DNA of 64,000 nucleotides from Ligustrum vulgare (GCA_963555705.1 OY743187.1:9128133-9192132); one strand, 5' to 3'. Shown: positions 1 through 14,800, counted from the stretch's first letter. Notes: generated by a model not told the origin, from the letters alone. Numbers and translations: made by a program.

Positions 1-540
1 CCTTTTTCATTTTATTTTTTTTACTCAGATTTCCAAATGGCTAGAATTGAAGATATACAAAACGGATAGATCGGAAAAGGGGGAAAAACTAGCTTACAGA
101 TTGAAAGTGTATGAATAAAGCGAAGTTTGAAGAGTGCAATATTCAAACCTATGAGTTAAATTTTTCACATGCAATGAATAGATGTCGCAGCTTCAACTTT
201 CTGCAGATCTAAAACACACAAAAAACCAATAGTTACAGATTTTTAGAGAAGGAAGGCAAAAAAATTGTTAAATCGAAACTACAGCAAGTGGGTTTTTATC
301 AAAAACCATTTCAAGAAAATCAGATTTGCGTCTCCAAAAAGCTCACTTTCTCAGTATTTATACTGTCGGAAGTTTGAAGAGAAAAATAAAAATAAAGAAA
401 GGCTCTCAAAAATACGGGGGCGGAGAAAAACCGTGCTGTTGCAAGATTCAGACAGGAAGAGTAAAATCGAGTGGGTGTTAGAGAGGAGAAAGATTGGGGA
501 CCGTACAGCGGTTGCTTAATTTTTGCGTTTGCAAATTGCA
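1..540 (-). promoter_or_regulatory. Probable promoter and 5' UTR of a minus-strand gene beyond the left edge
   Basis: The stretch is less AT-rich than the DNA to its right. Read on the minus strand it has a TATA-like motif (AGTATAAATACTG, plus-strand about 354-366), then a pyrimidine-rich leader, and a possible acceptor (TTTTAG before ATCTGCAG, near 210). This order fits a promoter, 5' UTR and first intron of a gene running off the left edge. No convincing coding exon lies inside the window. The short ORFs at 265-519 (+) and 320-541 (-) have no recognisable domain. The call is an inference from composition and motif order. Confidence 0.3.
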
Positions 541-559
541 ATATTGGATTTAATATTTA

Positions 560-1385
560 AAGTATGAGCATTTGACAAAATTGAGATTTAATTGTCCCAT
601 TGATCACATAAATTATCCCATGTCTTCGATCAATCACTGAATTTTATAGTGTCGAGTTTTTATTACTGAAATTATTATTTAATTATCTCAATAATCACTT
701 AATTATGTCAACGTCTTCAACTGATCACTAAACTTTAAAATGTCGAGTATTGACCATTAAACTATGAGTTAATTGTCTCAATAATTATCGAACTTATGTA
801 TTTGTCTTTGACTGATCATTGAAGTTAAAATGTCGATTTTTTATCACTAGATTTATCAAAATTATGGACTTTAGTCATTTACTTAACTTTTGTGACAGAC
901 GAAATGTACATGTGACGTCATGTCACCTTCAATCGACCAGTTACGACAATGTAAGAAGGCTTTAAATATGTTAAATTATCAGTTGTATACAACAAATCAA
1001 TAGTAAAAAATGTTTTTAAAAATTTAATAATTAATCAAAGACATTTTTAAAAATATCTTACTTAGCAATTTGGTGTGTTGTGAATGATCGGTTAAAGGTG
1101 ACAGATGCCACGTGCGCATTCTGTTTGCCACATCATAAATTTTGTTACGAAAGTTAAATCAGCAACTAACGTCTACCATTTTGATAAGTTTAATAATCAA
1201 AACTTGATATTTTAAATTTCAGTTATCAGTTTATGACATATACATAAGTTCAGTGATTATTAGAACAATTAACCCATAATTTAGTGACCAAAACTCGAAA
1301 TTTTAAGGTTCAGTGATTTATCGAAGATATGATATAAGTTTAGTGATCATTCGGGAAATGAACTCCAAAATTGAGGATAACTTTA
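560..1385. repeat. Long fold-back (inverted repeat) element with internal ~100-bp sub-repeats
   Basis: The left arm (about 575-870) and the reverse complement of the right arm (about 1190-1385) share long stretches, for example TCTTCGATcAATCACTGAA and TTAATTGTcTcAATAATCAC. Within each arm a unit of roughly 100 bp is repeated (a 'tcttcgactgatcactgaa...gtcgagt...ttaattgtc' theme at about 625, 710 and 805). Long inverted arms with internal sub-repeats are typical of fold-back or Mutator-like non-autonomous elements. I did not find a clear target-site duplication, so the ends are approximate. Confidence 0.5.
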
Positions 1386-3456
1386 CTAAGCCTGTGTTTG
1401 GTAACTAGTTTTTTTTTTTTTTTTTTTACAATTTTCAATACAATTTTTTAATCACACATCTTTTTTCTCTCAAAATTTTAACCCTCAAATGTCCTTGAGA
1501 TATGTGCGCTTCAGTAAAAAAATCAATTTTTTTCCCTGACTTTCGTCGCCGAACACTGCATAATATGCGTAAGCATTCTTTCTTTCTTTTTATTTTTTTC
1601 CCCTCCTTCAAATTTGATGGTTGTTCAGCTCCACGTTTTTTGGTAATATTTTTTTATATGAACAAAGAAAATGCTATTTACGAGGTAAAATATATGATGA
1701 ACGATGTGTTTGGATTCTTTGATTTTTTTTACTATAATCATTCTAATTTTCAATACAACTTTTTAACCAAACATCTTTTTCTCTAAACATCTTTTTCTCT
1801 CTTCAATTTTTAACCTTTTATTTACCTCGAGATTTGAAAAAAAATATATTTATAATTGGCTCACCAGCCGACGAACTATACATAAAAAATGATTTAGAAA
1901 AATTGTCTATAGTTAAAATGTGTTGTTTACCAAATAAATCATTACAAACAAGTTACCAAACACATTGTTAATATGTAACAATAAAAATGTGTTGATAATT
2001 TTTTCTTTGTAATAAGGTAGATTTTGTGCTTGTTTTGAAACATATTATAGGCTCTGTTTGTTAAAGATTAAAATAATATTTTTAATAGATTTTGATAGGA
2101 GTTGAAGGAATGTGTGGACTTTGTAAAATGTATGATTAAAATTAATTATTTGACTCTGACTTAACTTTTAATCAGAATTTTAGTGATATCAAACAGGGGC
2201 ATAATTATATTATTTGAGATTATATATTTTGGAATAGTGATTTTTAAGAATGTGTGGTTAAAAATTAAATGAGAAAAAAATGTATTGAATAATGCGTGAT
2301 TGAAAGTAAGTGCGAGAGAAATGTATGAAATTATAATGGAGGATCAAATAATAATAACTTTTTTACAATTGCTAAAATTTATAGTGAATTTCAATTGAGA
2401 CTTTAAATTTTATTTCAAATTTCAAACTACATGATGTATATAAAATAGGGATAACAAAAATACATGCTATACATGATACATACATAGCCGGGTGAGTAGT
2501 AACCACCTAATCGGGTACATGGGGTGGAGATCACTGCCCCGAGACTGGGAAGGGACCAGTACGGGGAACATGGTGTCCTCCTTTTTACCAATCTCGTTTA
2601 AATTTCATTTTAAAATTAAAAAAAAATTATCGCATGAAAATAAAAATGAATAATCATCACGTGATTTTTTGTACCATTTTTTTTAAAAAAAAAAAATTAT
2701 ATATCTATATATTCACTTATTAAAAGTATTAAAAAAAATAAAAACAAATGGGGCATATGAGACTTCCCCCCTCACCCACCAACGCCTTAATCGAGTATGG
2801 AAACGGGAAAATAGACAAAAAGCGTAACACTAATATCAGAATCATGGAAACTTTGCATATCATGTAGTAGCAATGTGCTAGATATCAAGTCGAAAAATAA
2901 ACAAACAACACATCAGCATGTTAGATAGTAATGGTACTAAGGAGAACGAAAAAAAAAAAAAGCACTAGAAAAAATACCAATCAAAAAAATAAAAAAACAG
3001 CGTCAAAAAGTAAAAAGAAATGTAGCATAATTCCCACACGTGACGAAGAAGGATATACCATGAGTTGCATTAATTAATGAATAATTCTGGGGAGACATTT
3101 TTAATTAACATTTCAAGATTAACAAAGTTAAGAAATATATGTTACATATCTATCTATAAACGAATAACATCGTCAACAACATGAATTCAGAAATAAAACT
3201 CATACCGAACAATTAAATAAGCAACAATTGTAACAATTATGTAAGATAACAATATTCAACTTGACACTAACGAGAACTTGATCTCTAATTAATGAGAAGA
3301 GCAAAAAGTCAATAGAAAGTTTTTTCACGTATTGTGCATCGAGAGGCTAAATAAATTAATAATGGGCAAAAGAAGTATAGGACGCTAATGAATTTACATG
3401 AAATCAATAATTAGGGGGAAAAAAAAAACACATTACGTCTATCCTAATTAATTAGA
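1386..3456. other. Gene-free AT-rich DNA with short MITE-like repeats
   Basis: I see no supported gene. Pieces of a dispersed family recur at about 1390-1500, 1740-1830 and 2050-2345, marked by 'gtttggtaa' ends and a 'ctctcaaattttaaccacacattt' theme in either orientation. It is seen again at about 6480-6640, 11665-11870, 12480-12600, 15345-15490, 33650-33910, 52870-53160 and 61150-61260. A small GC-richer patch at 2480-2590 has no feature I can name. Confidence 0.5.
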
Positions 3457-5370
3457 CTAGTTGATTACCCGTGCGATGCACGGAATATATAATTTTTAAA
3501 TCATAAGTTTGAAAATATCTTGATTCAATCATATCAAATAAAAAACATAATTTAAAATAATTTCAATAAAAAATGTTATTCAATTTTAAACTTTAAAAAA
3601 ACAAAAATATTCAAAATAAAAAATGATATCTGTACACTAAGTATACCACGTCATTCAAAATTTGACACTCGTTTAAATTTTTTATATAATTTTTTTTTTT
3701 ACTTTTAATTACGTTTTTTCTGAAAATTTGCCCACCTCATCACCTATTTTCCTTTAATATGTTATAATTTTTTATTAACTATATTTTTTTAATGTGTTGT
3801 TTACATATATTTTATTTGAAATCCAATATATTAATTAATATATTTTATTTTTCCTTATTTTTTAAACTTGTCAATTTTTGTCAAAATTGTGAAATGATAA
3901 AGCCTCCGTTTGGTAATTTTTAGTTTATAAATTTGTTTATTTATGATTTTGAGGTAAAAAGTAGTTGCTAAAAATTGGAGAAAGAAAATACGTATGGTTA
4001 AAAAGTTGATAGAAAATAATTAATTATTTTTTTAACATTCGTATTGAAGAGCCTACTCATTTATTGATATAATAGAAAGTAAAATTTTAATAATTCTATT
4101 TATTTATTTTCAAAATATATTAATTCAATTTTTTTCATTTCTAACTTAACAAATTTATATATATCATATATTTATTTATTTTAAAATATATTAATCCAAG
4201 TTATTCATTTTCAATGTAACACATTTACATAGAAATGATATATTAATCCAATTTTTTCATTTCCTACATAACACGTGTTATTGAATTTGAAACTTTTTTA
4301 AAAAAATTAATCAAAATAGAAAATTCTGCATATACACTCAGTGTACCGCGCCATTCAAAATTTAGCACTTAATTAATTTTTTATATAAAATTTCTTTTAA
4401 CTTTTATTTACGTTTTTTCTCAAAAAATTTGTCCACCTTATCACCTATTTTCCTTTTAATATGTTATAATTTTTAATTAACTTTATTATTTTTCCTTATT
4501 TTTTAAACATATCAATTTTTGTCAAAATGATAAAATGATTAAATTTTTTATCAATTTATCATTGGTAGTAAAAGGTTGAGAGCAAATAATTAATTATTTT
4601 TGTAATATGGTTATTGAAGAACATACTCATTTATTGACATATTATGAAGTAAAATTTCAATAATTTTATTTATTTATTTTTAAAATATATTGATTTAAAA
4701 TTTTCATTTCAAACTTAAATAAATTTATATATCATATATTTATTTATTTACATATATATATATTAATCTAATATTTCATTTTCAATAGAACACATTTACA
4801 TAGATATGATATTTATTTATGTTCAAATATATTAATACAATTTTTTTATTTCCTATGTAACACATTTAAATAGATATCACATTTATTTATGTTCAAATAT
4901 ATTAATCCAATTTTTTCATTTTCTACATAACACATTTATATAGATATCATTATTTATGTTCAAATATATTAATCTAATTTTTTCAAATTTTCATTGTTAC
5001 ACATTTTCACATAGTACATTTATTACAATTCTTACTAAATATGTAATAAATAATAATTTTTCCTACAAAAATCTTTGAATAATTCTAGAGGAACGTTTTT
5101 AATTGACATTGTGACATGCCAAAAATATATTGGATGGTATAAATAATTACCCCACTACTTAATTTTTCATCACCCAATGTATGTGCATCATGTCACAATG
5201 TTACTTAAAAATGTCAATTAAAAATTTCTTTCTAGAAGTACACAAAATCTTTATCTTTTATTTATTTATTTTTATATATAAATATAGAAGTGAGGAGAGA
5301 GGGTCATTAAATGCAATTTTTCCTCCAAAATGACTCTCTTTCCTCACTTCTACTTTTATATATATAAAGA
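3457..5370 (-). mobile_element. Helitron, non-autonomous, minus strand
   Basis: On the minus strand the 3' end reads a GC-rich hairpin (CCGTGCATCGCACGG, plus 3468-3483), then about 10 nt, then CTAG followed by T (plus 3457-3460, next base 3456). This is the Helitron 3' signature of hairpin plus CTRR inserted before T. A matching 5' end, A|TCTTTATATATATAAAAG on the minus strand, lies at 5370 (an alternative start is at 5376). No RepHel ORF is present, so it would depend on proteins supplied elsewhere. The last 110 bp (5265-5376) form an inverted repeat, as if two Helitron 5' ends met head to head. Confidence 0.55.
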
Positions 5371-5376
5371 TAAAGA

Positions 5377-7755
5377 TTAGATGAATTTGGATTTTATGAG
5401 ATCTCAAAGAAAATGTACGACAAATAAAGCTATAAAAACAAAAGAAGGAGAAAAATAAACTTTAAATAACTAAATACAAATATCGATAACATGTTGACCA
5501 TGTCAACCAAAATGAATGGACTAATGTCATGAATACCATGACTTAAAAAAACGATGTATTAATTCACGTTAAGGGAAACCACTATGGTATGAAGCTGCAG
5601 TTTTCTTCAATATTCATTCAATATAAATTATATCATTTAAATCTTATGATACTATCAATTATTTGTCAACTAAATTCAATTTAGTCATAGATGATTAATA
5701 TCTATTCTAGTTTTTTCTTATCAAATTAAAACAAATAACAAATATATGAATTTTCGAAGTAAATTCAATTAAGTTTGTTAATTTTTACAACCTAAAATTT
5801 TGATCAAATTATTCATCATTTTGACATCATTTTTATTTATTTACTTGTTATGTTCATTATCTATTTTTTATTATAAACTCAAATAACTACAACACATAGA
5901 ATAAATATTACTGATTTTAACAAATAGTTCATATAATTTTTATTAAACAATTGATCGATTATCAATTTTTATTAAAATATTAAAATAATAATGTAGCAAT
6001 ATGAATAAAAAAATTGCCAAATATGAAGAAATAAAAACAAATTCATTAACAATATTTATCAATATTAATTATTATTTTTTTAGAAAAACACTTGAAATTA
6101 TAATTAATGCTTAAAAAATCAAAATTTATTGAAAAACCCCGTCTTACATCTCTTTTTGGGAAAAATATGATGAAGAATAATATATAAAAATAAAAGCGCC
6201 AGTTCTAAGGAGAATATGTAAATTGAGTATTTCACATATATTGTATGAGCCTAATTTTGTGCTTCAAAAACTTTTTGAAAAAATAAAATTTTATTTATTG
6301 AACTCAAATCCAAAAATCAAATTGATGTGTTTGTGGTACAACGCTAAAACACTTAATTAATGGTCCGTTTCCAATAATGGTAAAACAATTCATTGGCTCG
6401 CAAATTTATTAAAATATTAAAATAATAATTATATATTGTAAAAATTGGTAAAACTTTTTTTTAATTTTATTAACATATATTGCACATTTTGGCCTCTTTC
6501 AAATTTTTAACACATTTATCTTTTTCTACTTTTCAAACACACATTTATCAACAAAATAATATTAGACATAAACTCAAAAAAGATTTACTACATTTTAACC
6601 ACACATTTTCTTAAAAATCATTATTCATTTCAAATAAACTTTTTTTTAAACAACATCAAAATGGGGCATAGACAAAATGCTCATTATATATATTTTATTT
6701 AGATTTTCACAAATAAATTTTTTAAAAAAAAAATATTGACATATAATTAAATATGCATTTAATTATATTCAATTAAATGTATTGCATTCAAGAATTTTAA
6801 AAAAAATTATGCAAAGGGTCTCTTGGATTGAATTTCACTTTCGTGCATCGCAATTTTTAAGATTGATTTTCACTTTCGTGCATAGTCGGTATTGTTTAAT
6901 TTGTTGCAAGTACTTTATTTTATGTAAATAATAATGTTTTTATGGTTATTATTTCTATTCATGGTAGTCAAAAATATTTGAACAAAATTTTGTATTTATT
7001 TTATGCAAAATTGCATTATTTAATTTAAGTTTGAGCAATTGTTTAAAATATATTTTGTTTATAACAACTTTCGTGTACCACAAAGATGTGGACAACCACA
7101 AATTGTACAAACAATTAGTATTTAAAGAGGGTTTCCAAACCGTAAGAGAAATCTAATTCATTTTTATTTTGAGCATTTGTTGACATTTTTAATCATTAAT
7201 AAAAGCAAATTGTGTGTTCAAACTTTGTTTCTATTTTTAAATGATATTTACAGTAAAATCATTCATATTGTTCTTTTGTGCAACGTACAAGTATGATACA
7301 AGTAATGGTAAAGTCCATTGCTAAGTACGAGTCTATAAAAAAGTCACAAATTTTACAACACACATATCTTACAATTGTACAAGTGGAACAAAGCAAAAGA
7401 AAAATATATCCAACAAATGTGAATTAAACTGAACAAATAGGGGGAAAATTACCTCAATCCTCTTAACAAAGAAAGTTAAAAACAGATTATATGTCAAAAT
7501 CACAGTTCGATTTGACACTCATATTGCATATTTTTCTATTTCAAAATAATAGTAGTATAACTATCAAAAGTATTTTGATTAATTGAAATTAAAATAAACC
7601 CTCATTCATTTTCGATATTAATCCAAATAATTGCAATCAATAAACTGCTTATTAAATGTTGATTACTGATTGATCTACTTCCGTTTAATGAAATGAAGTT
7701 TAGGCGGAAAAATCCCATAATATATTGTTAAGAAGAATTGTCCCTTTATAAATTA
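5377..7755. other. Gene-free AT-rich DNA
   Basis: No coding region is supported. The stretch is strongly AT-rich with homopolymer runs and parts of the dispersed 'aaccacacattt' MITE-like family at about 6480-6640. Confidence 0.5.
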
Positions 7756-8628
7756 CTAGTTTTGGTGCGTGCATTGCTCGCATATTGCTAATATTTTTCT
7801 ATCATAGAAGTTTCGAATAATGATTTCTTATTTGGTACTTATCATATTCCATAAAGATAGACTTATTTCTAATTTTACACGGATTAAGAAAACATAATTA
7901 TTATATGTTGGAACTATAAATTTACTTACATTTTACCTAATATACTCATACATCACTACTACTTTAAAAGTATGGATAAGGGAGAATCTTTCCCTAAACA
8001 AGTTTGCCCTCACACATTTTACTCTAAACCAAGAATACCCTTTCTTAATACTATTGCATATATTTCTATATTGTCACCACGAAGATTATTTTTCACACCA
8101 CAATTATAATTTTTTTGTTTATTTATTAAAATAGGCACAAATATAATGACATAAATACCATTTTAGTTTTTCTAATCTAATTTCTCTTATTAATATTAAG
8201 TACACTACAATCTCTAATACTAATTATCTTCTCCATCTCACCTCTTTTATTTTTCTGTCTTTATTTTTTCAAAATCATCTTCTTACAAAAAAATCTATCA
8301 ATAAAAATGAATCATATGCAAACTAAAAAAATTAACTGTACTCAATTTTTCCAATAAATTTGGTTTCACCATGAATCATTTGGCTTCTCCATATTTTAGT
8401 CATTTTTTTTTTTTAACTTCATCAAGAAAATAACATTTTACATGTAAAATTCATAGGAACTATTTCTCTTTCCTACAAGAATTTCAATCATAAAAAAATG
8501 TCGATATGATATTGGTGAAGGAAGTTTATACCAATTCCTAATTTAATCACTAAAAAAGTAAATGAAAATTTCTCTAACAAAATCTTTTTTTTTTTTTTTG
8601 ATAAACCAACAAAATCTTTTTTAATCTA

Positions 8629-10679
8629 TCTACACTACCTTAAAAGTATAGATAAAGGAGAATTTTTGACTTTACGATTTTGCCATCACATATTTTGCTT
8701 TAAACCAACTATGTCCTCTTATATTAATTAATTAATTGAAAAAATGAAGAGACTTATTTTGTGCACCCCTATATTCTATTTTTTACAATGTATAAAATTT
8801 GAGATTTATGAGAAACTTTTAATTACCAATTTTTTATTCATGTCATTAAATATTTTATTTCATTATAATCTTTCAATTATTTTTTATTAAAATATTTTTA
8901 TTGTCTAACAATTCACAATGTTATAATATAATTTTACATTATTATATTTTCTCATCATATTATACTATCGCATTTATTTAGTATTAAAAAAATTATGTTT
9001 TAATTTTTGCTTATATCTAATTTCAAAAATTGAATTGTCTACTCAAATTCCATAGTTTACACTATATTATAAATGTATAATCTTACGATATTCATTTCAA
9101 AAGTCTACAATTTCATTAATCATTGAATTTAATGTTATATGTTACACATGAAAAAATATATATATTGTACAAATTTAATTCAAATTTACATCTTTTTTAT
9201 CCTTTTATTTTTTGACTCATCTTCTCAATAATTTTTAGAATTTTTAATGATTTGTTGTTAGAGTTGAAGGGAGTGATTTTATACATCCCTCATATTTTAT
9301 TACAATACATAAAAAATTAGGGTTTAGGAGAAACTTTTGATTACAAATTTTTTATTCATACCATTAAATATTTTATTTCATTATAATCACTCATTTATTT
9401 ATTATTAAAATATTATACTATCTAAAAATTTACAATGTTATAAAATTTTACGTTATTATACTTTCTCATATTATTATACTCTCACGATTATTAAGTATTA
9501 AAAAATTATTTGTTGTTAGAATTCGTATTTCTGATTTATAAGAAAAAATATCTTATAATTTTTACAACGTCCTTTAATAATAATTTATTCAACATTTGCA
9601 TTCACAATGGTTTCATTTCATGTGTATTCTATTTAATAATTTTAACATTAACAATATCATTCATAATATACATAAGTTGTTCAATGCACATAATAATAAT
9701 AATATAGAATTCTCATAGATCCATACATAGTTTTCTGTCTATTTTTATTTTAGGTAATTTCAAATTTTATCAACTTATTTTAATAACTGGATTATGGGAG
9801 TTTAATTAATGCAAAATCAATTTATATGTGACCTACAGTAAATTATTTATGGATTTGTGAAAAAGAAAATATCTATAAAAGTCAAATCATAGATTATTTT
9901 TATTCTTTTGTTAATTATTGTATTATTCTCTTTTGTCAATAATGCTCTAAAATTGTTAGGTTTTTTGTCAATATTATCCTCAAATTTTTTCTTTTATTAG
10001 TTCGTAATATTAATATACAATACATTTAAATATTTTATAATAATTTTCTTTATAAAGGTTGGGGATGTGTGTTTGAAGTTATTAAAATTAAATGGAAAAA
10101 TGACTAAAATGAATAGTAAATAAGTTTTTTTATAATTTTTGTGATCATTCAAATCTTATAAAGCGTGTGTCATGGTAAACTTTTTTCTCACATTATCTTT
10201 TCTCAATTCAAAACATGGAATTTAACAATAAATAGTTTGTGAAATTTATTGAAAAATTTGCATTATTGAATTTTTTTTTACAAATTTTCAATTATTAATC
10301 AAATGATAAAAAAAGAAAAATATGATTGAAATTTGAATGATTTTGTAACTTCCTATTATTCAATACCTATTTTCATATTCAATAATATCTAAATTCTTAC
10401 ATACGTTTGCAAATTCATTGAAGAAATAATATCCTTTATTACTAAACAAAACGTACAACATGTCATCGGTATTTTTTCCAAATTAATTTTCTAACGCACT
10501 ACTTACTATTTTTTTGTTCAAATTTACATAGTTTTTTTATTTTCATTTTCGGCTGATTACTTTTCACATAGAAATTTATTACCTCAACAATTTTCAAAAA
10601 ATGGTATTACTTCTATGAAGATATTATGCATCACATTCATCCTATACGTAAGACGTGCAACGCACGTGCTCACTACTAG
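8629..10679 (+). mobile_element. Helitron, non-autonomous, plus strand
   Basis: The 5' end reads A|TCTACACTACCTTAAAAGTA at 8629. The 3' end has a GC-rich hairpin (GACGTGCAACGCACGTGC, 10652-10669), a short spacer and CTAG (10676-10679) followed by T. Both ends fit the Helitron rule of insertion between A and T without a target duplication. The interior is AT-rich with no significant ORF. A short internal duplication is visible: the 'taaaatttgagatttatgagaaacttttaattacc' theme near 8785 recurs near 9310. Confidence 0.55.
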
Positions 10680-11079
10680 TTAAATAATAAGTACTTTATA
10701 TGTATTGATAACAATGCATATTAAATAGGAATATATTACAAAATCAAGACATTAATATAATCTCAATAAGAAAAGTAACATATAATCTAGGACAAGCTAA
10801 AAATAAAAATGAAAGAAAAAATTAATGAAAGATAAAACACATTGCTAATGGATCATTTTAAATGACTAAAATTTTTGCTGCAATTTAGTAGTTCGAAAAT
10901 AATGTAACAAAGTATTGTGTGAAAATTTTACATCAATATTAAGATATTTCTATTACGACTTTATTTGAACTCTCATAATTAACTTAACGAAAAAAAAATT
11001 AATACATAACGATAAAAATATGACACATGAGAAGGTCACAATAAAGATATACAAGGTAATCTTTGAACAGATGACCGAA

Positions 11080-11400
11080 TAGTGCATTAAATCAAATTGT
11101 TGCCGCATAGTGTTTAATTGGATGAATAGTGCATCTAATTGTTGCCCGCATATTGTTTAATTGGATGAATAATACCTAAATTGATGAGAAATCCGAGCAA
11201 TTTGTCCACATAGTGTTTAATTGGATGAATAGTGCATTCAATTATTGTCCGCATTGTTTAATTAGATGAATAGTGCATAAATTGGATGAATAATGTTTAA
11301 TTACAATTGGATGAATAGTACCATGAATAGGGCCTAAATTGGATTAATAATTTTTAATTTTAATTGAATGATGAATAGTTAAATTGGATGAATAGTGTAA
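11080..11400. repeat. Degenerate tandem repeat with 'ttggatgaatagtgc' units
   Basis: Units of about 25-60 bp built on 'gtttaattggatgaatagtgcat' recur at least eight times. They sit just inside the minus-strand Helitron 5' end at 11435 and are probably part of that element. No coding potential is seen. Confidence 0.55.
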
Positions 11401-11435
11401 AATGAGAGATTCAATCTTTTATATATATAGAGAGA

Positions 11436-11780
11436 TTATAAAGATAGCAAAGGCAAAAAATAGGCCCTGAATATATTATCAATTTGAAAATCAAAATGCG
11501 TGGGTCGATCTCAAAATTAATACTCTTGAACCATTTTCTAACGCGTGACGATGAAAATACACTGAATGATCACATGTTCTCGTCTTGTTCCTGTTATTTT
11601 TGACTCCTTCATTTTCTTTCTACATATTTTTCTCTCCCTAAATTTTAAATTTTTGCTCTTTACGCTCTGTTTGGCAGCGGGCAGCACTTTTTTTTATTTT
11701 TATTTTTTATTTTCAAGGTAAAATGTATTTTTAAAAATTGAAAAGAGAAAACATATGTAATTAAAAAATAATTTGAAAAA

Positions 11781-11812
<32 letters not shown>

Positions 11813-14800
11813 GAGCTGTAGAACACATTGCCAACATTTATGTAGCTTTCATAAACTAGGTAGGCCAACTTTGGCACTAAACCGTCCTTTTATTTGATGT
11901 ATAGATTCATGTTAGAAAGTTCAGACTTTCATATCAATATTCTAATATTTAGATTGCTTTGATTGTGAAGTACTGAAGTTCTTGAAAAGAGCTAGATTTG
12001 GTGTCCTCCAATATAGTTTTGACATATCAACTTATAATTTCATCTTAGCAGATAAGTAGACGTTAAAATAATTTTCCACATTAGACTTTGATATTTTCCC
12101 ATTTGCTATCAAGAGACGAAGTAATAATGTGTTAAAAGTGAATTTGGTCGTGTGACAAGCGAGAGTTATTACAATTAGTGGGAACTTTTAGTACCCTCTA
12201 CCCAGTCCTATAGGAGGTACATGATGCGATTTACTACTCAAACCAATGGTTCATGACAGGTCGGTTCGGACATTTAAGGTGTGGATTACATCTTTTTAAT
12301 AATGTGTTAAAATTGTAAACGTCTTTGTAGTTCCTAAGTAGATAATATATTTTTATTTTTTATTTATCAGTGAACAAAATTAAGGTACAAACAACATCTT
12401 GATTTCTATTAGGCACGAAAATAATTCCGTTCTTTTATGTAATAATTACAATTTATAAACTAAGTTATAAATAATATAATTTCTCAATTATTTTTTAACC
12501 ATACACATTTTCTCTCTTCAATTTTTAACCACAAATCTTATATTGAAAAATAAAATAAATGACGGCTGAAAAAATAAATTAGTTGTCCAACGGTACCATG
12601 TTGGCGTCAAATAGCTTTACTAAGCCCCATGTTTAGTTCACGAGTTTTTGGATAACTTCTTTTCGAAACTCATTTTTAATAATACATTTTTACGGGATCT
12701 ATTTTTATATTTTTCAATATCTTTTCAATCACGTATTCCCCAAAATCTCCTCTACCAAGTAGCTCTAAAAGATTCCATTTGCCAATTTATCTATTTATTT
12801 ATTCTAAATCTAAAGTTTACTGGGACAAAAAATAAACCAAAAAACTAATAGACTATTTGATACTAATTTTCAACACAAATATGCTTTTGTTATATAATTT
12901 TAATAAACTTAATTATAAAAGTTAATAAGTTAGAAGACGCAGAGAGTAAAATGGAGACTGGACTGCAACAAAATTTAAAGAGTGAGACCAATAGAAAAAT
13001 GAAATGAGGAATAAGCCTCTGTCCGATGGTTGAAAGCAGCCATTTTTTGTGTTATTTGTATTTTTTAGATAGAATTTATGGTTAAAAATGATTTCGAAAA
13101 ATATGTGCAGCTTTAACTAGTATATTTTAATGATTTTAAATATTTGTTATAACAAAAATGCCAAACACAAGTTAAAGTTTTGATTTTTTTTGTTGTTGGC
13201 CGATCACGATGGTATAGGTTTCTGGAAGGTCAATCGGAGTTGAAATTTATTGTCTATGAGCAACTCAAATTTTGTCACATCACTTTTAAATTGACATCTT
13301 ATGATTTATTGACCATTATAATGTACTTAAATATTGTGTGCTTGATATTGTTTAAAAATGATTTTTTTAAAATGAATAGTGATTTTTAAAATTGTTAACC
13401 ACAAAATCTGGTAGGATCTTGGATCAACACGTTTCAACTCCTTCCTCTTGAACACGTGGATCTCCTGCGCACTAGGACAAACAATCAACTTGCAAAGGGG
13501 GTCGAGGTGGCTCCCGTTTGCACTCCGATACCTAAGTCGGTATTCATTTCAAGCAAATATAAATTATGTGCGGGAAACTTAAGTGTGTAAAAGAGAGAAA
13601 ATGGAGTGAGAGTAAAATACTGGGTTAGAGTATTGAATTACCAACTATTTCCTTGGAGACAAGTGTGCTCTATTTATAGAATGAGTAATTCTCTTGGATT
13701 GTGACATGTGCTATACTTTACACACGGCAATATCCTAACCCTTCATGAGGTAAACCATTTATTTGGTTATAATCATTACTATATGTCATAAGGTTAAATT
13801 AAACATCGAATCCCTTTAAATATGTTATCACTCAAGCTGTTTTTTGCAGACAAGCCATCTCAAGTTGTCATGTCACCTTTTCAGGATATTCACCTCGACT
13901 TAGGAGTACTTCGGCATAGGTTACCTTAACATACCCTCAACTCGGCATAAGGGGTACATCGACATAGCATCACCTCGGTATATAAGAATCCGCAAGTTTG
14001 GTATCCATAGTTTTGGCCTGTGGGTCATGATTAGATGACTGGATGTTTTGTGGATCCTGTGGTGGACTCATATGGATGACGTGTCATGTACAATTAGTCA
14101 TGATCATAACAAGAATAATGAATGATTGAAATTTGATTGAAAAGTTAAATATTGTGGACTTGACTTTCAATGATTGATTAAAATTTAATACTATAGAAAA
14201 ATAGAAAATTTTAAAGAAAATCAAACAGGGTTAAATAGTTAATTCATCTATAACAACAAATCTCACTCGACCTAAAGATGGATCACGTGAAAGGCAAGTT
14301 GAGCTATACAAAATGAATTGGCCATTTTACCTTAGACAAATTATGTGAGGGATGTCAATCCCGAATGTACAAATAACTTAGTCTCCATTTGGTAAACTTG
14401 TTTATAACAACCTATTTCTCCAACTAACATTTTAATCACAAACATTTTCTCAAATCACTTTCAATTACATATTTTACCTCGAAAATATTTCATGGCGGAA
14501 TGGATTTGGGTTTGGGGTTGCCTCACCTAGTTTAATTATTTTTTTGTTTCTTAATTTTTTTGCACTTTTTTTTTCTACATATTTTTTTCTAATAATAATT
14601 TGGGGGTGGGTTTGAGGCTGTGCGACCTGTTTTTTCATCCCATTAGTGTCGAGTATTCGTTAGGTTCGGGACGGATCAGATTTTTTTGTCATATCTACTT
14701 TACACGTTTTCATTACAATTGAGCCTTTGGTTGGTAAATAAATAGTTGTATGTAAACATTGTTTATAAATAGCGACTTTGTAACATTTTGTTGGTTAATT

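Larger units (their letters stand above)
7756..11435 (-). mobile_element. Candidate outer Helitron on the minus strand, with nested copies
   Basis: A minus-strand Helitron 3' end is visible at 7756: hairpin TGCGAGCAATGCACGCA (plus 7766-7782), spacer, CTAG, then T. A typical minus-strand 5' start (A|TCTCTATATATATAAAAG) lies at 11435. They may be the two ends of one element with other Helitrons inserted inside, or belong to different broken elements. An additional plus-strand 5'-like end, A|TCACTACTACTTTAAAAGTA, occurs at 7953. No Rep/helicase ORF is present. The pairing of ends is inference. Confidence 0.35.
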
